A DNA stretch of 7,629 nt from DASWIG01 sp965371445 (GTDB taxonomy: Bacteria > Acidobacteriota > Thermoanaerobaculia > Multivoradales > J023): assembly GCA_965371445.1 (NCBI GenBank), contig CBDUYN010000293.1, positions 1-7,629 of the forward strand, read 5' to 3'. Position 1 is the first letter of the stretch. Each line of letters opens with the position of its first letter. Below are positions 1 to 5,553 of this stretch, piece after piece. The notes under the pieces were generated by a model. That model ran no database searches. It saw nothing but the letters and a program-made list of their open reading frames with translations, and was not told the DNA's origin. The position numbers were made by a program, and so were the translations under genes.

Positions 1-97
1 CACCTCGCACCCTGTTGTTGGGCGGCGGGGGGGGGCTGGCCACGGCCCCGGGGACCGCGGCCGGCGTGGCCCCCCCTCCCCCCCCCCCGCGCGATGC
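1..97. repeat. GC-homopolymer inverted structure at window edge
   Basis: This stretch holds a run of nine G (27-35), a GC-rich centre, then seven C, one T and eleven C (70-88). The segments next to the runs (about 36-49 and 59-70) are also roughly complementary, so the whole can fold into a very strong imperfect hairpin. There is no open reading frame with coding character and no T-tract to make it a standard terminator. It lies just beyond the stop of the small membrane-protein gene. It could be a genuine foldback, but long G or C runs at a sequence edge are also typical of sequencing or assembly artefacts. Confidence 0.6.
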
Positions 98-104
98 TCA
101 ATTC
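92..104. repeat. 13-bp direct repeat, copy 1 (partner at 271-283)
   Basis: The 13 bases CGATGCTCAATTC occur here and again at 271-283 in the same orientation, 179 bp apart. On the minus strand one copy covers codons 5-8 of the small membrane-protein gene and the other spans its last codons and stop. A 13-bp match somewhere in 7.6 kb is not rare by chance, but the placement at both ends of one small gene is notable. Confidence 0.5.
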
Positions 105-295
105 TCGATAGCGGTGAAGTGAGCTTCTCCTTCGTGCCAACGACCTTTGACTTCTCTCACTCCGCCGCCCAATTCCCCAATAGGAGAGGTGGGCGTCTTG
201 GCGATGGCTCTGTAGATTCGGAAAAAATAGAGTCCGAAACATGCAAGAGAGAGCACTATCACGTAGGGTACGATGCTCAATTCGAGGTTCTGCAT
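98..295 (-). CDS. Small single-pass membrane protein, unknown function
   Basis: I do not recognise this 65-residue protein. The ATG at 295 is chosen because a GAGGAGG Shine-Dalgarno sequence lies about 7 nt upstream. The same frame stays open to an ATG at 442, but that start has no clear ribosome binding site and would add an Arg/Gly-rich, low-complexity N-terminus. Residues 8-25 form one hydrophobic helix containing Pro10 and Cys19, followed at once by a basic stretch (RIYRAIAK), so the C-terminus is probably cytoplasmic. The tail has a GELGGG segment and a charged end. It lies downstream of the group II intron in the same direction. The stop codon falls inside one copy of a 13-bp direct repeat and next to a GC-homopolymer region, so the 3' end could be altered if the window edge is misassembled. 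Confidence 0.55.
   Translation of the reverse strand: MQNLELSIVPYVIVLSLACFGLYFFRIYRAIAKTPTSPIGELGGGVREVKGRWHEGEAHFTAIEN
271..283. repeat. 13-bp direct repeat, copy 2 (partner at 92-104)
   Basis: This is the second copy of CGATGCTCAATTC. It lies inside the first codons of the 65-residue membrane-protein gene. The bases just outside the 13-bp match are also partly similar (a TCGA beside each copy). Confidence 0.5.
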
Positions 296-503
296 CACCA
301 AGCCTCCTCGCGGGAAGATTTTCGCGCCCGTCCGCTTCTCGCCCGGCGCTTCGCCCTGCCTGCCCCTCGATCTTTCGCCGGCCTCAAGCCGCAGAAAGGC
401 ATTGAGATCACGGGCGCCCGTGAAACGCCTCTTGACGCCCATCGAAGCCGCTGTCTATCCAGCCAGCGCAAACGATAGATACCCCTGTGGCGTCCCGTTC
501 CGG
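296..503. other. Downstream flank of the group II intron, no clear gene
   Basis: This stretch lies between the proposed intron 3' end and the small membrane-protein gene. It contains an open frame continuous with the small gene but without a good start. It also has a 6-bp inverted repeat, TCTATC (454-459) and GATAGA (474-479), separated by 14 bp. I see no convincing promoter, terminator or integron attC site here. If the intron was mobile, the bases from 503 downward are its 3' exon. Confidence 0.4.
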
Positions 504-557
504 GTAGGGGCGGGCCTTCCCCTGGAGTTGCCTCCAAGGTTATAGCCCACGCCCCCC
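504..557 (-). ncRNA. Group II intron domain VI-like stem and 3' splice end
   Basis: On the minus strand, GGGGC (555-551) pairs with GCCCC (511-507) and GGGC (548-545) pairs with GCCC (515-512), leaving GT (550-549) unpaired on the 5' side. The distal part is a separate hairpin, CCTTGGAG and CTCCAGGG closed by a GCAA tetraloop. TAC at 506-504 follows the basal stem and fits a group II 3' terminus. The usual bulged branch-point adenosine 7-8 nt from the end is not visible. The nearest unpaired adenosines are 517-518, 13-14 nt away, which would fit hydrolytic rather than branching splicing or a misplaced end. Confidence 0.5.
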
Positions 558-560
558 ACA

Positions 561-593
561 GATCCGTACGTGAACGATTCGCTCATACGGTTC
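561..593 (-). ncRNA. Group II intron domain V
   Basis: On the minus strand this 33-nt segment starts GAACCGTATG and ends ACGTACGGATC, with an AATC loop between short inner arms. That matches the shape and much of the conserved sequence of group II domain V (the usual form starts GAGCCGTATG and ends CGTACGGTTC). Pairing gives G-C, A-T, then an A-A mismatch, then CCGTA with TACGG. The A-A mismatch is at the position that is G in the common AGC or CGC catalytic triad, so the triad here reads AAC. It lies about 60 nt after the maturase stop, as expected. Domain V binds the catalytic metals, so the changed base bears on whether the ribozyme is active. Confidence 0.7.
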
Positions 594-653
594 CTCGGTA
601 ACCAGGGTTTCGGCACAACCCCGGCGCACAACTTTGCTACCCTGCACTCTGTG

Positions 654-1961
654 TCAAATGTTCGCATGGACGATCCTGGGTTTCGGCAGAGGGAATTTCC
701 TCTCGATCTTCTCGTGGAAGTTACTCCACCAGAGTCCCGACTTCCGACTGCGACGACTCAACCACTTTTGCCACGCTCTGAGAGCGTGGTGATACACTTC
801 TTCCAGTGCCCTGAGGTTGCATCTGATTCCGTAGTAAGCATAGGTGCCGTGAAGCTTAGCCTTCAGGGCTTTATGCTGTTCCGGTAGAGGCATGTGACGA
901 TTGTCCCTACACCATTTCGTCAGCGACCCGATGGATCGCCGTAGGCGCGACTTCATCGTCCGCCGTCTCACCACCCATTTTCCTTGGCGTGACCTTGTCC
1001 AGTAGTAGGTAAATCCGAGAAAATCGAATGTACCGTTCCCACTCGCCTTCGGCGATTTCTCAAAAGCCTCCGGCTTCCTGAACTTGACCAGCCGAATCTT
1101 CTCGGGATGAAGCTCCAAGCCGTACTTGGACAGCCGCTTCCGAAGCGCTTTCAGGACTCTCTCGGCGTCCCGCTCCAACTCGCACACGATGACGAAATCA
1201 TCCGCGAAACGAACCAGCTCGGCGCGACCGTAGAGTCGTGGTCGCACGACTTCAGCGAACCATTCATCCACTACGTAGTGGAGGTAGATGTTGGCCAATA
1301 GCGGGGAGATGACTCCCCCTTGAGGTGTCCCGGTCTCGGGGTTGATCAACTCTCCCCCGTCGAGTACCCCCGCGTTGAGCCATTTCCCAATTAGCCGATG
1401 AATACCTCCGTCCTTCACGCGACGTTTGACGAACTCGCGTAAGACGTCACGATCCAGATTGTCGAAGAATCCGCGGATATCCGCGTCCACGATGGTTCCA
1501 CCATGCAGCCTCATACAGCCGTGCCACAGCTCGTTCACCGCTTGATGGGCGCTTTTGCCTGGTCGGAATCCATATGAGAACGGATAGAAATCCTGCTCGT
1601 AAATCTGTGTGAGCAGTATCACCCCTGCTCGTTGGACGATCTTGTCCTCAAAGCAGGGTTTACCAATCGGACGCTTGCTGCCGTCTTCCTTCCCGATCCA
1701 CGCTCGCATTACCGGCGTGGCCCGGTAACGCCCCGTCCGGAGACGGTCGTGCAGATCTTCCAGGTTCGACTTCCAGTTCCTGGCATATTCCTTGCCAGTT
1801 ATCCCGTCGATCCCGGGCGCCCCATCCTTGCGGGTGAGACGAAAGGCTTCTCGCAGCAGGTCCATGTCAATCAGGTGGGCCAAATTCGTGAATACCCATG
1901 CCTTATCCAAAGCCTGCTGAGCAATCTGACGGATTTCCATTGACAGAATTTGTGACCTCAA
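654..1961 (-). CDS. ltrA: Group II intron reverse transcriptase/maturase
   Basis: This 435-residue protein is the intron-encoded reverse transcriptase and maturase, which helps the intron RNA fold and copies it during retrohoming. The palm shows the first catalytic Asp in DADIRGFFD (residues 159-167), TPQGG at 212-216, the metal-binding FADD at 252-255 (a variant of the usual YADD) and FLGF at 314-317. RT-0/RT-1-type sequence with DGAPGIDG is at 46-53. A basic maturase (X) domain follows at about 340-430. No HNH endonuclease domain is present, so target cleavage would not rely on a protein endonuclease. The length fits endonuclease-less bacterial group II proteins. The start is TTG at 1961, preceded by an AGGAG ribosome binding site; an ATG at 1940 is a weaker alternative. 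The frame is intact with all catalytic residues, so the protein may still be made even if the ribozyme is damaged. Confidence 0.95.
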   Translation of the reverse strand: MRSQILSMEIRQIAQQALDKAWVFTNLAHLIDMDLLREAFRLTRKDGAPGIDGITGKEYARNWKSNLEDLHDRLRTGRYRATPVMRAWIGKEDGSKRPIGKPCFEDKIVQRAGVILLTQIYEQDFYPFSYGFRPGKSAHQAVNELWHGCMRLHGGTIVDADIRGFFDNLDRDVLREFVKRRVKDGGIHRLIGKWLNAGVLDGGELINPETGTPQGGVISPLLANIYLHYVVDEWFAEVVRPRLYGRAELVRFADDFVIVCELERDAERVLKALRKRLSKYGLELHPEKIRLVKFRKPEAFEKSPKASGNGTFDFLGFTYYWTRSRQGKWVVRRRTMKSRLRRSIGSLTKWCRDNRHMPLPEQHKALKAKLHGTYAYYGIRCNLRALEEVYHHALRAWQKWLSRRSRKSGLWWSNFHEKIERKFPLPKPRIVHANI

Positions 1962-2207
1962 GTGTCTCTCCTGTTTCCTTCCGTCAGAGCGTTGTGCCCG
2001 ACTTCACCTTCCCTACAGCGGGTCGCTTGGGTCTCACTTCCCCGCCTTCCCGAACGGTCAGGGCTCCGACCTGAGCTCCGTCCATCGGTACTATGTTCCG
2101 CTAAGACTTCCGACATTCCATCCCTTGGGCTTCGGCGTGTTGCCTCGCCTTCCGGTACCTCATTCCAGGCTCGGAGGCAAGCTCTCCGCGGCCCCAAGCA
2201 ACCCCAC
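1962..2207 (-). ncRNA. Group II intron 5' ribozyme portion (domain I-III region)
   Basis: This non-coding stretch leads into the maturase start. On the minus strand it is purine-rich and includes segments typical of group II domain I-III sequence, such as GGAACATAGTACCGATG (about 2100-2084) and a GACGGAAGGAAACAGGAGA run just before the TTG start. I could not assign the exon-binding sites or the conserved 5' GUGYG with confidence. At about 246 nt it is short for a complete domain I-III. Confidence 0.5.
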
Positions 2208-2228
2208 GATCGGCCCTCAGAGCCGATC
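2208..2228 (-). repeat. Hairpin at the integrase stop / intron junction
   Basis: GATCGGC (2228-2222) and GCCGATC (2214-2208) form a perfect 7-bp stem around a 7-nt loop, TCTGAGG, that carries the integrase stop codon. The next base (2207) begins the best candidate intron 5' end. Class C group II introns are known to insert just after stem-loops such as terminators or attC hairpins, so this may be the target structure. No T-tract follows the hairpin. Confidence 0.5.
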
Positions 2229-2363
2229 CGCCGGGCTCCGGACAGCCCCCGCCCCACGGTTGAGGACGTGTGTGTAGATCTCGGTCGTTTTCACGTCCTT
2301 GTGACCCAGGAGCTTCTGCACCGCCCGGATGTCGTAGCCGTCCTCGAGCAAGTGCGTGGCGAA
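2217..2363 (-). pseudogene. C-terminal remnant of integron-type tyrosine recombinase
   Basis: Reading from 2363 to the TGA at 2217 gives 48 residues beginning FATHLLEDGYDIRAVQKLLG. They contain LGHKDVKTT, the nucleophile motif EIYTHVLNRG and a natural-looking end, VRSPADRL. This is the C-terminal catalytic segment of a tyrosine recombinase, closest to the integron integrase (IntI) type, in which VLNRG followed by VRSP and a stop is characteristic. The second catalytic His (in LGH) and the catalytic Tyr are present. The first His/Arg box (normally HSFATH) is cut just before the Phe, and everything upstream is missing, replaced by the 3' end of the cytochrome gene. An in-frame TGA at 2373-2375 closes the frame, so no functional protein can come from it. 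It is a deletion or rearrangement scar left by an integron or a related element. Confidence 0.85.
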
Positions 2364-2367
2364 CCCC

Positions 2368-4362
2368 TTACCTCACCCCTTCGGCCGTGAGTCTCGCCAG
2401 GGCCTCGGCGATCGGCTCCGGCTCCGTCGCCGTCCGCAGGCCGTGACGGTAGAAACGAAGGGCCTCGTCGCGCTCGCCGCGCTGCAAGAGGACCTCGCCG
2501 AGCAGAAGATAGGCCCGGCCGTGGGTGGGATCGCTCACCAGGGCGCGGCGACAGCTCTCGGCCGCCAGGTCGAGCTTCCCGAGCTCCCGCTGGTTGTAAC
2601 AAAGGTAGAACCACGCCGGAGCCCGGTAGGGATAGAGCCCGAGCGAGCGTTCGAGAGCGGGAATCGCCTCGCCGGGACGCTTCTCCGAGGTGAGGAAGTA
2701 GCCAAGGTTGAACCAGGACTCGGAGCGCAAGGTCCCTTGTCGCTCCATGGCGCGTAGCCGCTCCACCGCCTCCTCGGGGCGGCCGAGTTGGAAGGTCACG
2801 AGGGCCAGCCATTCTCGCGCCGCCGTCTCCCCGGGAGACTTCTCGAGGATCCACCGCAAGATGCGTTCCGCCTCCTGCCAGCGTTGTTGCCGCAGCCGGC
2901 TTTTCGCGAGGTCGAGATACGGCTCGACCGCTTCCGGCCGGGCCTCGGCGAGCTTCCTGTCCAGGTAGTCGGTCGCGGCGGCGCTCGGGCCGGCTCGCAA
3001 GACGGCGACGGCGCGGTAGATCTCGGCCAGCGGTCCCTTCGGAGCCCGCTCGGGATCGAGCAGCTCGATGCCGACGATCACCGGAGCCGACTCCTCGGCG
3101 CGCGGGGCGACGAGCTCCGGCCCCCCGGGCCGGCGGCGGATCAAGTGGTCGGTCATCACCACGTGGACGACGTCGCTCGGACGGCGCTTCGGCATGTGGC
3201 AGGCCACACAGTCCCCGGCGTCGACGTCCGGCATGGAAACGGCCTCGGCCATCTCGTCGAGTTGGCAGGCGTCGAGCTCATGGCAGGAGAGGCAGGCCGC
3301 GCGGTAGTGCTCGGCGCGCTCCTCCGACGCCACCTTGCGGTGCGGGTCGTGACAGGTCAGGCAGCTCAGCTCGCCGCCGCTCGCCTGGTGGCAGCGGCTC
3401 TGCTTCAGCCGATAGGGATGGTGGTTGATCTCGAAGCGCTCGCCACGGCTTTCGCCTTCGACGTCGACGTCGACCTGCACGAAGTGCTCGGAGAGCGGCT
3501 CGCCCGGCCGGAAGTCATAGGCGCCACGGCCGAAGCGCCGCAGGCCCGCCAGCGCCACCGTTGGCTGCATGTGGCAGCCGTAGCAGACGTCGTCGCGCAA
3601 CCGCGGCTCGAGGCGTCCCGGATTCACGACGGAGGTCTTGAGCCGCTTCATGTCCGAGCGGTCGTAGAGCGCCAGGTGGAGGTGCTCGCCAGCCGGGCCG
3701 TGGCAGCGCTGGCAGCCCGTGCCCTCGGGCAAATCCTCCGGATAGACCTGGGGCTCCAAGTAGCGGCCGCCGTCACGGACGACGTCGGGATAGGCGTTGT
3801 GGCAGAACATGCAGTCCTTGCGCACCCGGCGCGACAGCCCTTCGTGGTCGGCACGGTCGTAGCCCGGGGCCATGCCCCAGCTCCCGGTCTCCGTGTACCA
3901 GGCGACGGGCAGCTGGTAGAGCTCGCCCGCCGGCGTCTGGTAGAGGTAGGTCCGGGCGTGGTTCCCCGAGCCCAGGATCCAGTGGACCTCCTGCTCGAGC
4001 TCGTGGATCGGCCGTCCTTCGCCGTCGAGCTGGTAGCGCCGGAAAACGAAGCGCCCGCCGCGCCGCCTCATCTCGTAGTGACGCTCCGACGGCTCGTGGA
4101 AGTAGTGGCTCTCCGCGGAGAAGTCCTCGATGACCTCCTGATTGCCCGGACGGTAAAAAGACCGCGCCATCCCCACCTCCTGGTAGGGCTGATAGAGATC
4201 CGCGTGACAGATCGCACAGGTCCGATCGTCGACGTAGCCCGCCGGCACGCCAGCGCTCCGCGGCGGCGCACCTGTCCCGGCCGCGACGCCCGGCAGGAGC
4301 CAAATCACCGCCGCAGCCCTCGGTAGCCAGGCCGGCCACAGATCGACTTGCCGCGACCTCAT
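2368..4362 (-). CDS. Secreted seven-heme cytochrome c with C-terminal TPR repeats
   Basis: This 664-residue protein is likely a periplasmic or surface electron carrier. Residues 1-29 look like a signal peptide: Arg at 2 and 4, a hydrophobic stretch at 11-28, then Ala/Gly. Seven CXXCH heme c motifs start at Cys49, 184, 217, 260, 334, 357 and 385. The wide gap between the first and second contains WILGSGNHARTYL-type sequence seen in cytochrome c-554-like multiheme proteins. From about 440 to 660 there are several tetratricopeptide repeats, for example AWFYLCYNQRELGKLDLAAE and AYLLLGEVLLQRGERDEALR, which normally bind partner proteins. The ATG at 4362 lacks a Shine-Dalgarno sequence but is seven bases after an extended -10 element, suggesting leaderless expression. 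Its electron donor and acceptor cannot be told from this window. The stop is five bases before an integrase remnant, yet the C-terminus looks complete. Confidence 0.92.
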   Translation of the reverse strand: MRSRQVDLWPAWLPRAAAVIWLLPGVAAGTGAPPRSAGVPAGYVDDRTCAICHADLYQPYQEVGMARSFYRPGNQEVIEDFSAESHYFHEPSERHYEMRRRGGRFVFRRYQLDGEGRPIHELEQEVHWILGSGNHARTYLYQTPAGELYQLPVAWYTETGSWGMAPGYDRADHEGLSRRVRKDCMFCHNAYPDVVRDGGRYLEPQVYPEDLPEGTGCQRCHGPAGEHLHLALYDRSDMKRLKTSVVNPGRLEPRLRDDVCYGCHMQPTVALAGLRRFGRGAYDFRPGEPLSEHFVQVDVDVEGESRGERFEINHHPYRLKQSRCHQASGGELSCLTCHDPHRKVASEERAEHYRAACLSCHELDACQLDEMAEAVSMPDVDAGDCVACHMPKRRPSDVVHVVMTDHLIRRRPGGPELVAPRAEESAPVIVGIELLDPERAPKGPLAEIYRAVAVLRAGPSAAATDYLDRKLAEARPEAVEPYLDLAKSRLRQQRWQEAERILRWILEKSPGETAAREWLALVTFQLGRPEEAVERLRAMERQGTLRSESWFNLGYFLTSEKRPGEAIPALERSLGLYPYRAPAWFYLCYNQRELGKLDLAAESCRRALVSDPTHGRAYLLLGEVLLQRGERDEALRFYRHGLRTATEPEPIAEALARLTAEGVR

Positions 4363-4369
4363 GCGCGGG

Positions 4370-4378
4370 AGAATAGCA
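4370..4378 (-). promoter_or_regulatory. Extended -10 promoter for the cytochrome gene (leaderless start)
   Basis: On the minus strand, TGC followed by TATTCT matches an extended -10 element (TGnTATnnT). Only seven bases separate it from the ATG at 4362, which puts the expected transcription start at or within one base of the A of ATG. No Shine-Dalgarno sequence exists upstream, as expected for a leaderless mRNA. No good -35 hexamer is seen at the usual spacing. Confidence 0.45.
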
Positions 4379-4390
4379 CGGCAGCGCTAT
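4373..4390. promoter_or_regulatory. Inverted repeat overlapping the cytochrome -10 element
   Basis: ATAGCAC (4373-4379) and GCGCTAT (4384-4390) are inverted copies with one mismatch, separated by GGCA. They overlap the extended -10 element, so the site could be an operator where a repressor would block the promoter. Right beside it, TAGCC (4390-4394) and GGCTA (4399-4403) form a 5-bp stem with a CGGA loop. The repeats are short and could be chance. Confidence 0.3.
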
Positions 4391-4411
4391 AGCCCGGAGG
4401 CTACCCTACCC

Positions 4412-4618
4412 TCACCGGCAGGAGGACCGGCGCACCCTCTCGGCGAGCGAGAAGCCTCCCCCCTCCTCCGTTCCGGCGCTCCACTCATACCACCGTGCGA
4501 GCTCGAGACGCCTCAAGGCCTCTACGTCCTCGATCTCGCAGATCTTGCGGTAGGCCTCGAAAAGACCGAGTCCCTGGTTTTTCTGAGCCAAACGACAACT
4601 GAAATCCCCGATCGACAT
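4412..4618 (-). CDS. Hypothetical 68-residue protein
   Basis: I do not recognise this protein. The ATG at 4618 is chosen because AAAGGAG lies about 7 nt upstream, one of the best ribosome binding sites in the window, while longer versions of the frame lack one. The predicted protein begins MSIGDFSC. A helical, charged centre (about residues 17-46, EAYRKICEIEDVEALRRLEL) contains two cysteines nearby (Cys8, Cys26) and is followed by a WYEW segment and a Ser/Arg-rich tail. No signal peptide or membrane segment is visible. It has its own probable promoter at 4750-4758 and a leader of about 125 nt. The cytochrome gene starts 49 bp beyond its stop and appears separately promoted. Confidence 0.55.
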   Translation of the reverse strand: MSIGDFSCRLAQKNQGLGLFEAYRKICEIEDVEALRRLELARWYEWSAGTEEGGGFSLAERVRRSSCR

Positions 4619-4724
4619 GATGCTTCTCCTTTGATTCGTTCTCCGAGAGGATCGCGACATTCGAGAAGCTCTGAACGGATTGTGGAGAGCAACCTCTGAA
4701 GCGACACCCCCCCGGGTCGGCTTC

Positions 4725-4745
4725 GTGAGGGAGAAAGCCCCTCAC
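4725..4745 (-). promoter_or_regulatory. Hairpin at the 5' end of the small-gene leader
   Basis: GTGAGGG and CCCTCAC form a perfect 7-bp stem around a 7-base loop. It lies immediately downstream of the extended -10 element, so a transcript from that promoter would begin with this hairpin. A 5' stem of this kind often protects mRNA from decay. It could instead be a weak terminator after pspA, but no T-tract follows in the direction of transcription. Confidence 0.45.
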
Positions 4746-4749
4746 CCGC

Positions 4750-4758
4750 ATTGTACCA
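4750..4758 (-). promoter_or_regulatory. Extended -10 promoter of the 68-residue ORF
   Basis: On the minus strand, TGG followed by TACAAT is a good extended -10 element (TGnTAnAAT). The predicted start is near 4743, giving a leader of about 125 nt before the ATG at 4618. TTGTCG lies upstream, but only 9 bp away, too close to be a -35 box. It separates the pspA block from the genes downstream. Confidence 0.5.
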
Positions 4759-4823
4759 CACTTTCGACAACCATTGGTCCTCGACCGGGGCCTTTGGCGA
4801 CTACGTGCCCGCCGGCAGACGGC

Positions 4824-5531
4824 TCAGGCCTCAATGCCGAGGCGCTTTTTCATCTCGGCGAGCGAGTCCGACGCCGCCACCGACGGCGCGTCGCTCAAAG
4901 CGCCCTCGATCTTGTCGTCGAGGGTGGCGGTGGCGTCGCCCATCTCGCCGTAGGCGGCGGCGAGCGACTCCTGCTGCTGGACCTTGTCCTTCATCCGGTC
5001 GAGCATCGCCACCGTCGACGACGAGTCGGCGCCCGCCATCTGCTGGTTGATCTTCCTCATCGACTCGGCGGTGCGCGCCCGCGCCCGCAGCGTCACGAGC
5101 TCGTTCTCGAAGCGCGAGATGTCGCGCTTCAGCTTTTCCACTTTCACCTGGAGCTGGTCCGACATCTTCTTCTGCGCCTCGTAGTCGACCATCAGGGTCG
5201 AGGCCCGCTGCGTCGCTTCTTCCTTTTTTTCGAGAACCTGGCCGGCGAGGCCCTCGGCCTCCACCGGATCGAGGCTGCCCGCCTGCATCTTCTGGAGAAG
5301 GAGCATGGCTTTGCGCTCGTACTCGGCGGCCATCTTCTTCTGGTCGTCGGCGTCTTTCTTCTGGCGAATCGCCACGGACTTGACCTGGGCCAGGCTCTGC
5401 ATCGCCTCCTGGAGGTTCACCTTGAGGTCCCGGATCCCCTGCTCAGTCAGCTTGATCGGGTCTTCCAGGTTCTCGATCACGGAATGGGCCTCGGCTTGGG
5501 CCACCTTGAAAAGCCGGTTGAAAATGCTCAT
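4824..5531 (-). CDS. PspA/IM30 (phage shock protein A) family protein
   Basis: This 235-residue protein belongs to the PspA/IM30/Vipp1 family, membrane-binding proteins related to ESCRT-III that assemble into helical or ring polymers on the inner membrane and help hold the proton barrier under stress. The N-terminal 20 residues (MSIFNRLFKVAQAEAHSVIE) form the typical amphipathic membrane-binding helix. Residues 25 to about 185 are a nearly continuous charged coiled coil, as in the family hairpin. An Ala/Ser-rich linker follows and the end, SLAEMKKRLGIEA, is a short C-terminal helix. Length is normal. An AAGGAG site precedes the ATG by 8 nt, and the stop of the upstream YbjN-like gene is 22 nt away, so it is likely co-transcribed. 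The company (K+ channel, YbjN-like protein) resembles the alternative YjfJ-type pspA loci more than the classical pspABC operon; no pspB, pspC or pspF is visible. Confidence 0.9.
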   Translation of the reverse strand: MSIFNRLFKVAQAEAHSVIENLEDPIKLTEQGIRDLKVNLQEAMQSLAQVKSVAIRQKKDADDQKKMAAEYERKAMLLLQKMQAGSLDPVEAEGLAGQVLEKKEEATQRASTLMVDYEAQKKMSDQLQVKVEKLKRDISRFENELVTLRARARTAESMRKINQQMAGADSSSTVAMLDRMKDKVQQQESLAAAYGEMGDATATLDDKIEGALSDAPSVAASDSLAEMKKRLGIEA

Positions 5532-5553
5532 CTCTGGTTCTCCTTGTGTGACG

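Larger units (their letters stand above)
504..2207 (-). mobile_element. Group II intron with maturase ORF, possibly 5'-truncated
   Basis: The element consists of a maturase gene, a domain V-like helix (561-593) after its stop, and a domain VI-like stem ending in GCCCC then TAC, a typical group II 3' end (YAY), at 504. The 5' end is not firmly located. GTGGGG at 2207 is the best candidate because the integrase reading frame and a hairpin end just before it, but it deviates from the usual GUGYG. From 2207 to the maturase start is only about 246 nt, shorter than a normal domain I-III set even in compact class C introns. So the element may be 5'-truncated or unusually small. It sits directly behind an integron-type integrase remnant in the same orientation. 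Bacterial group II introns that target integron attC sites are known, but I see no attC here. Confidence 0.7.

Noticed and set aside
296..442. N-terminal extension of the small membrane protein to the ATG at 442
   Set aside because: There is no clear ribosome binding site at 442, and the extra residues are Arg/Gly-rich. The ATG at 295 has a GAGGAGG site.
504..557. Possible integron attC site suggested by CTATAAC and GGCAAC
   Set aside because: The spacing and inverted core sites do not fit attC, and the bases are better explained as part of a domain VI-like stem with a GCAA loop.
2291..2854. A 187-codon minus-strand frame whose end overlaps the integrase remnant
   Set aside because: It is Arg/Gly/Pro-rich and out of frame with both the cytochrome and the integrase homology, a typical GC-rich shadow.
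2788..4326. A 512-codon open frame on the plus strand
   Set aside because: It is the antisense shadow of the seven-heme cytochrome. Its translation is Ala/Val/Leu/Arg-rich without motifs, while the opposite strand shows seven CXXCH motifs and TPRs.
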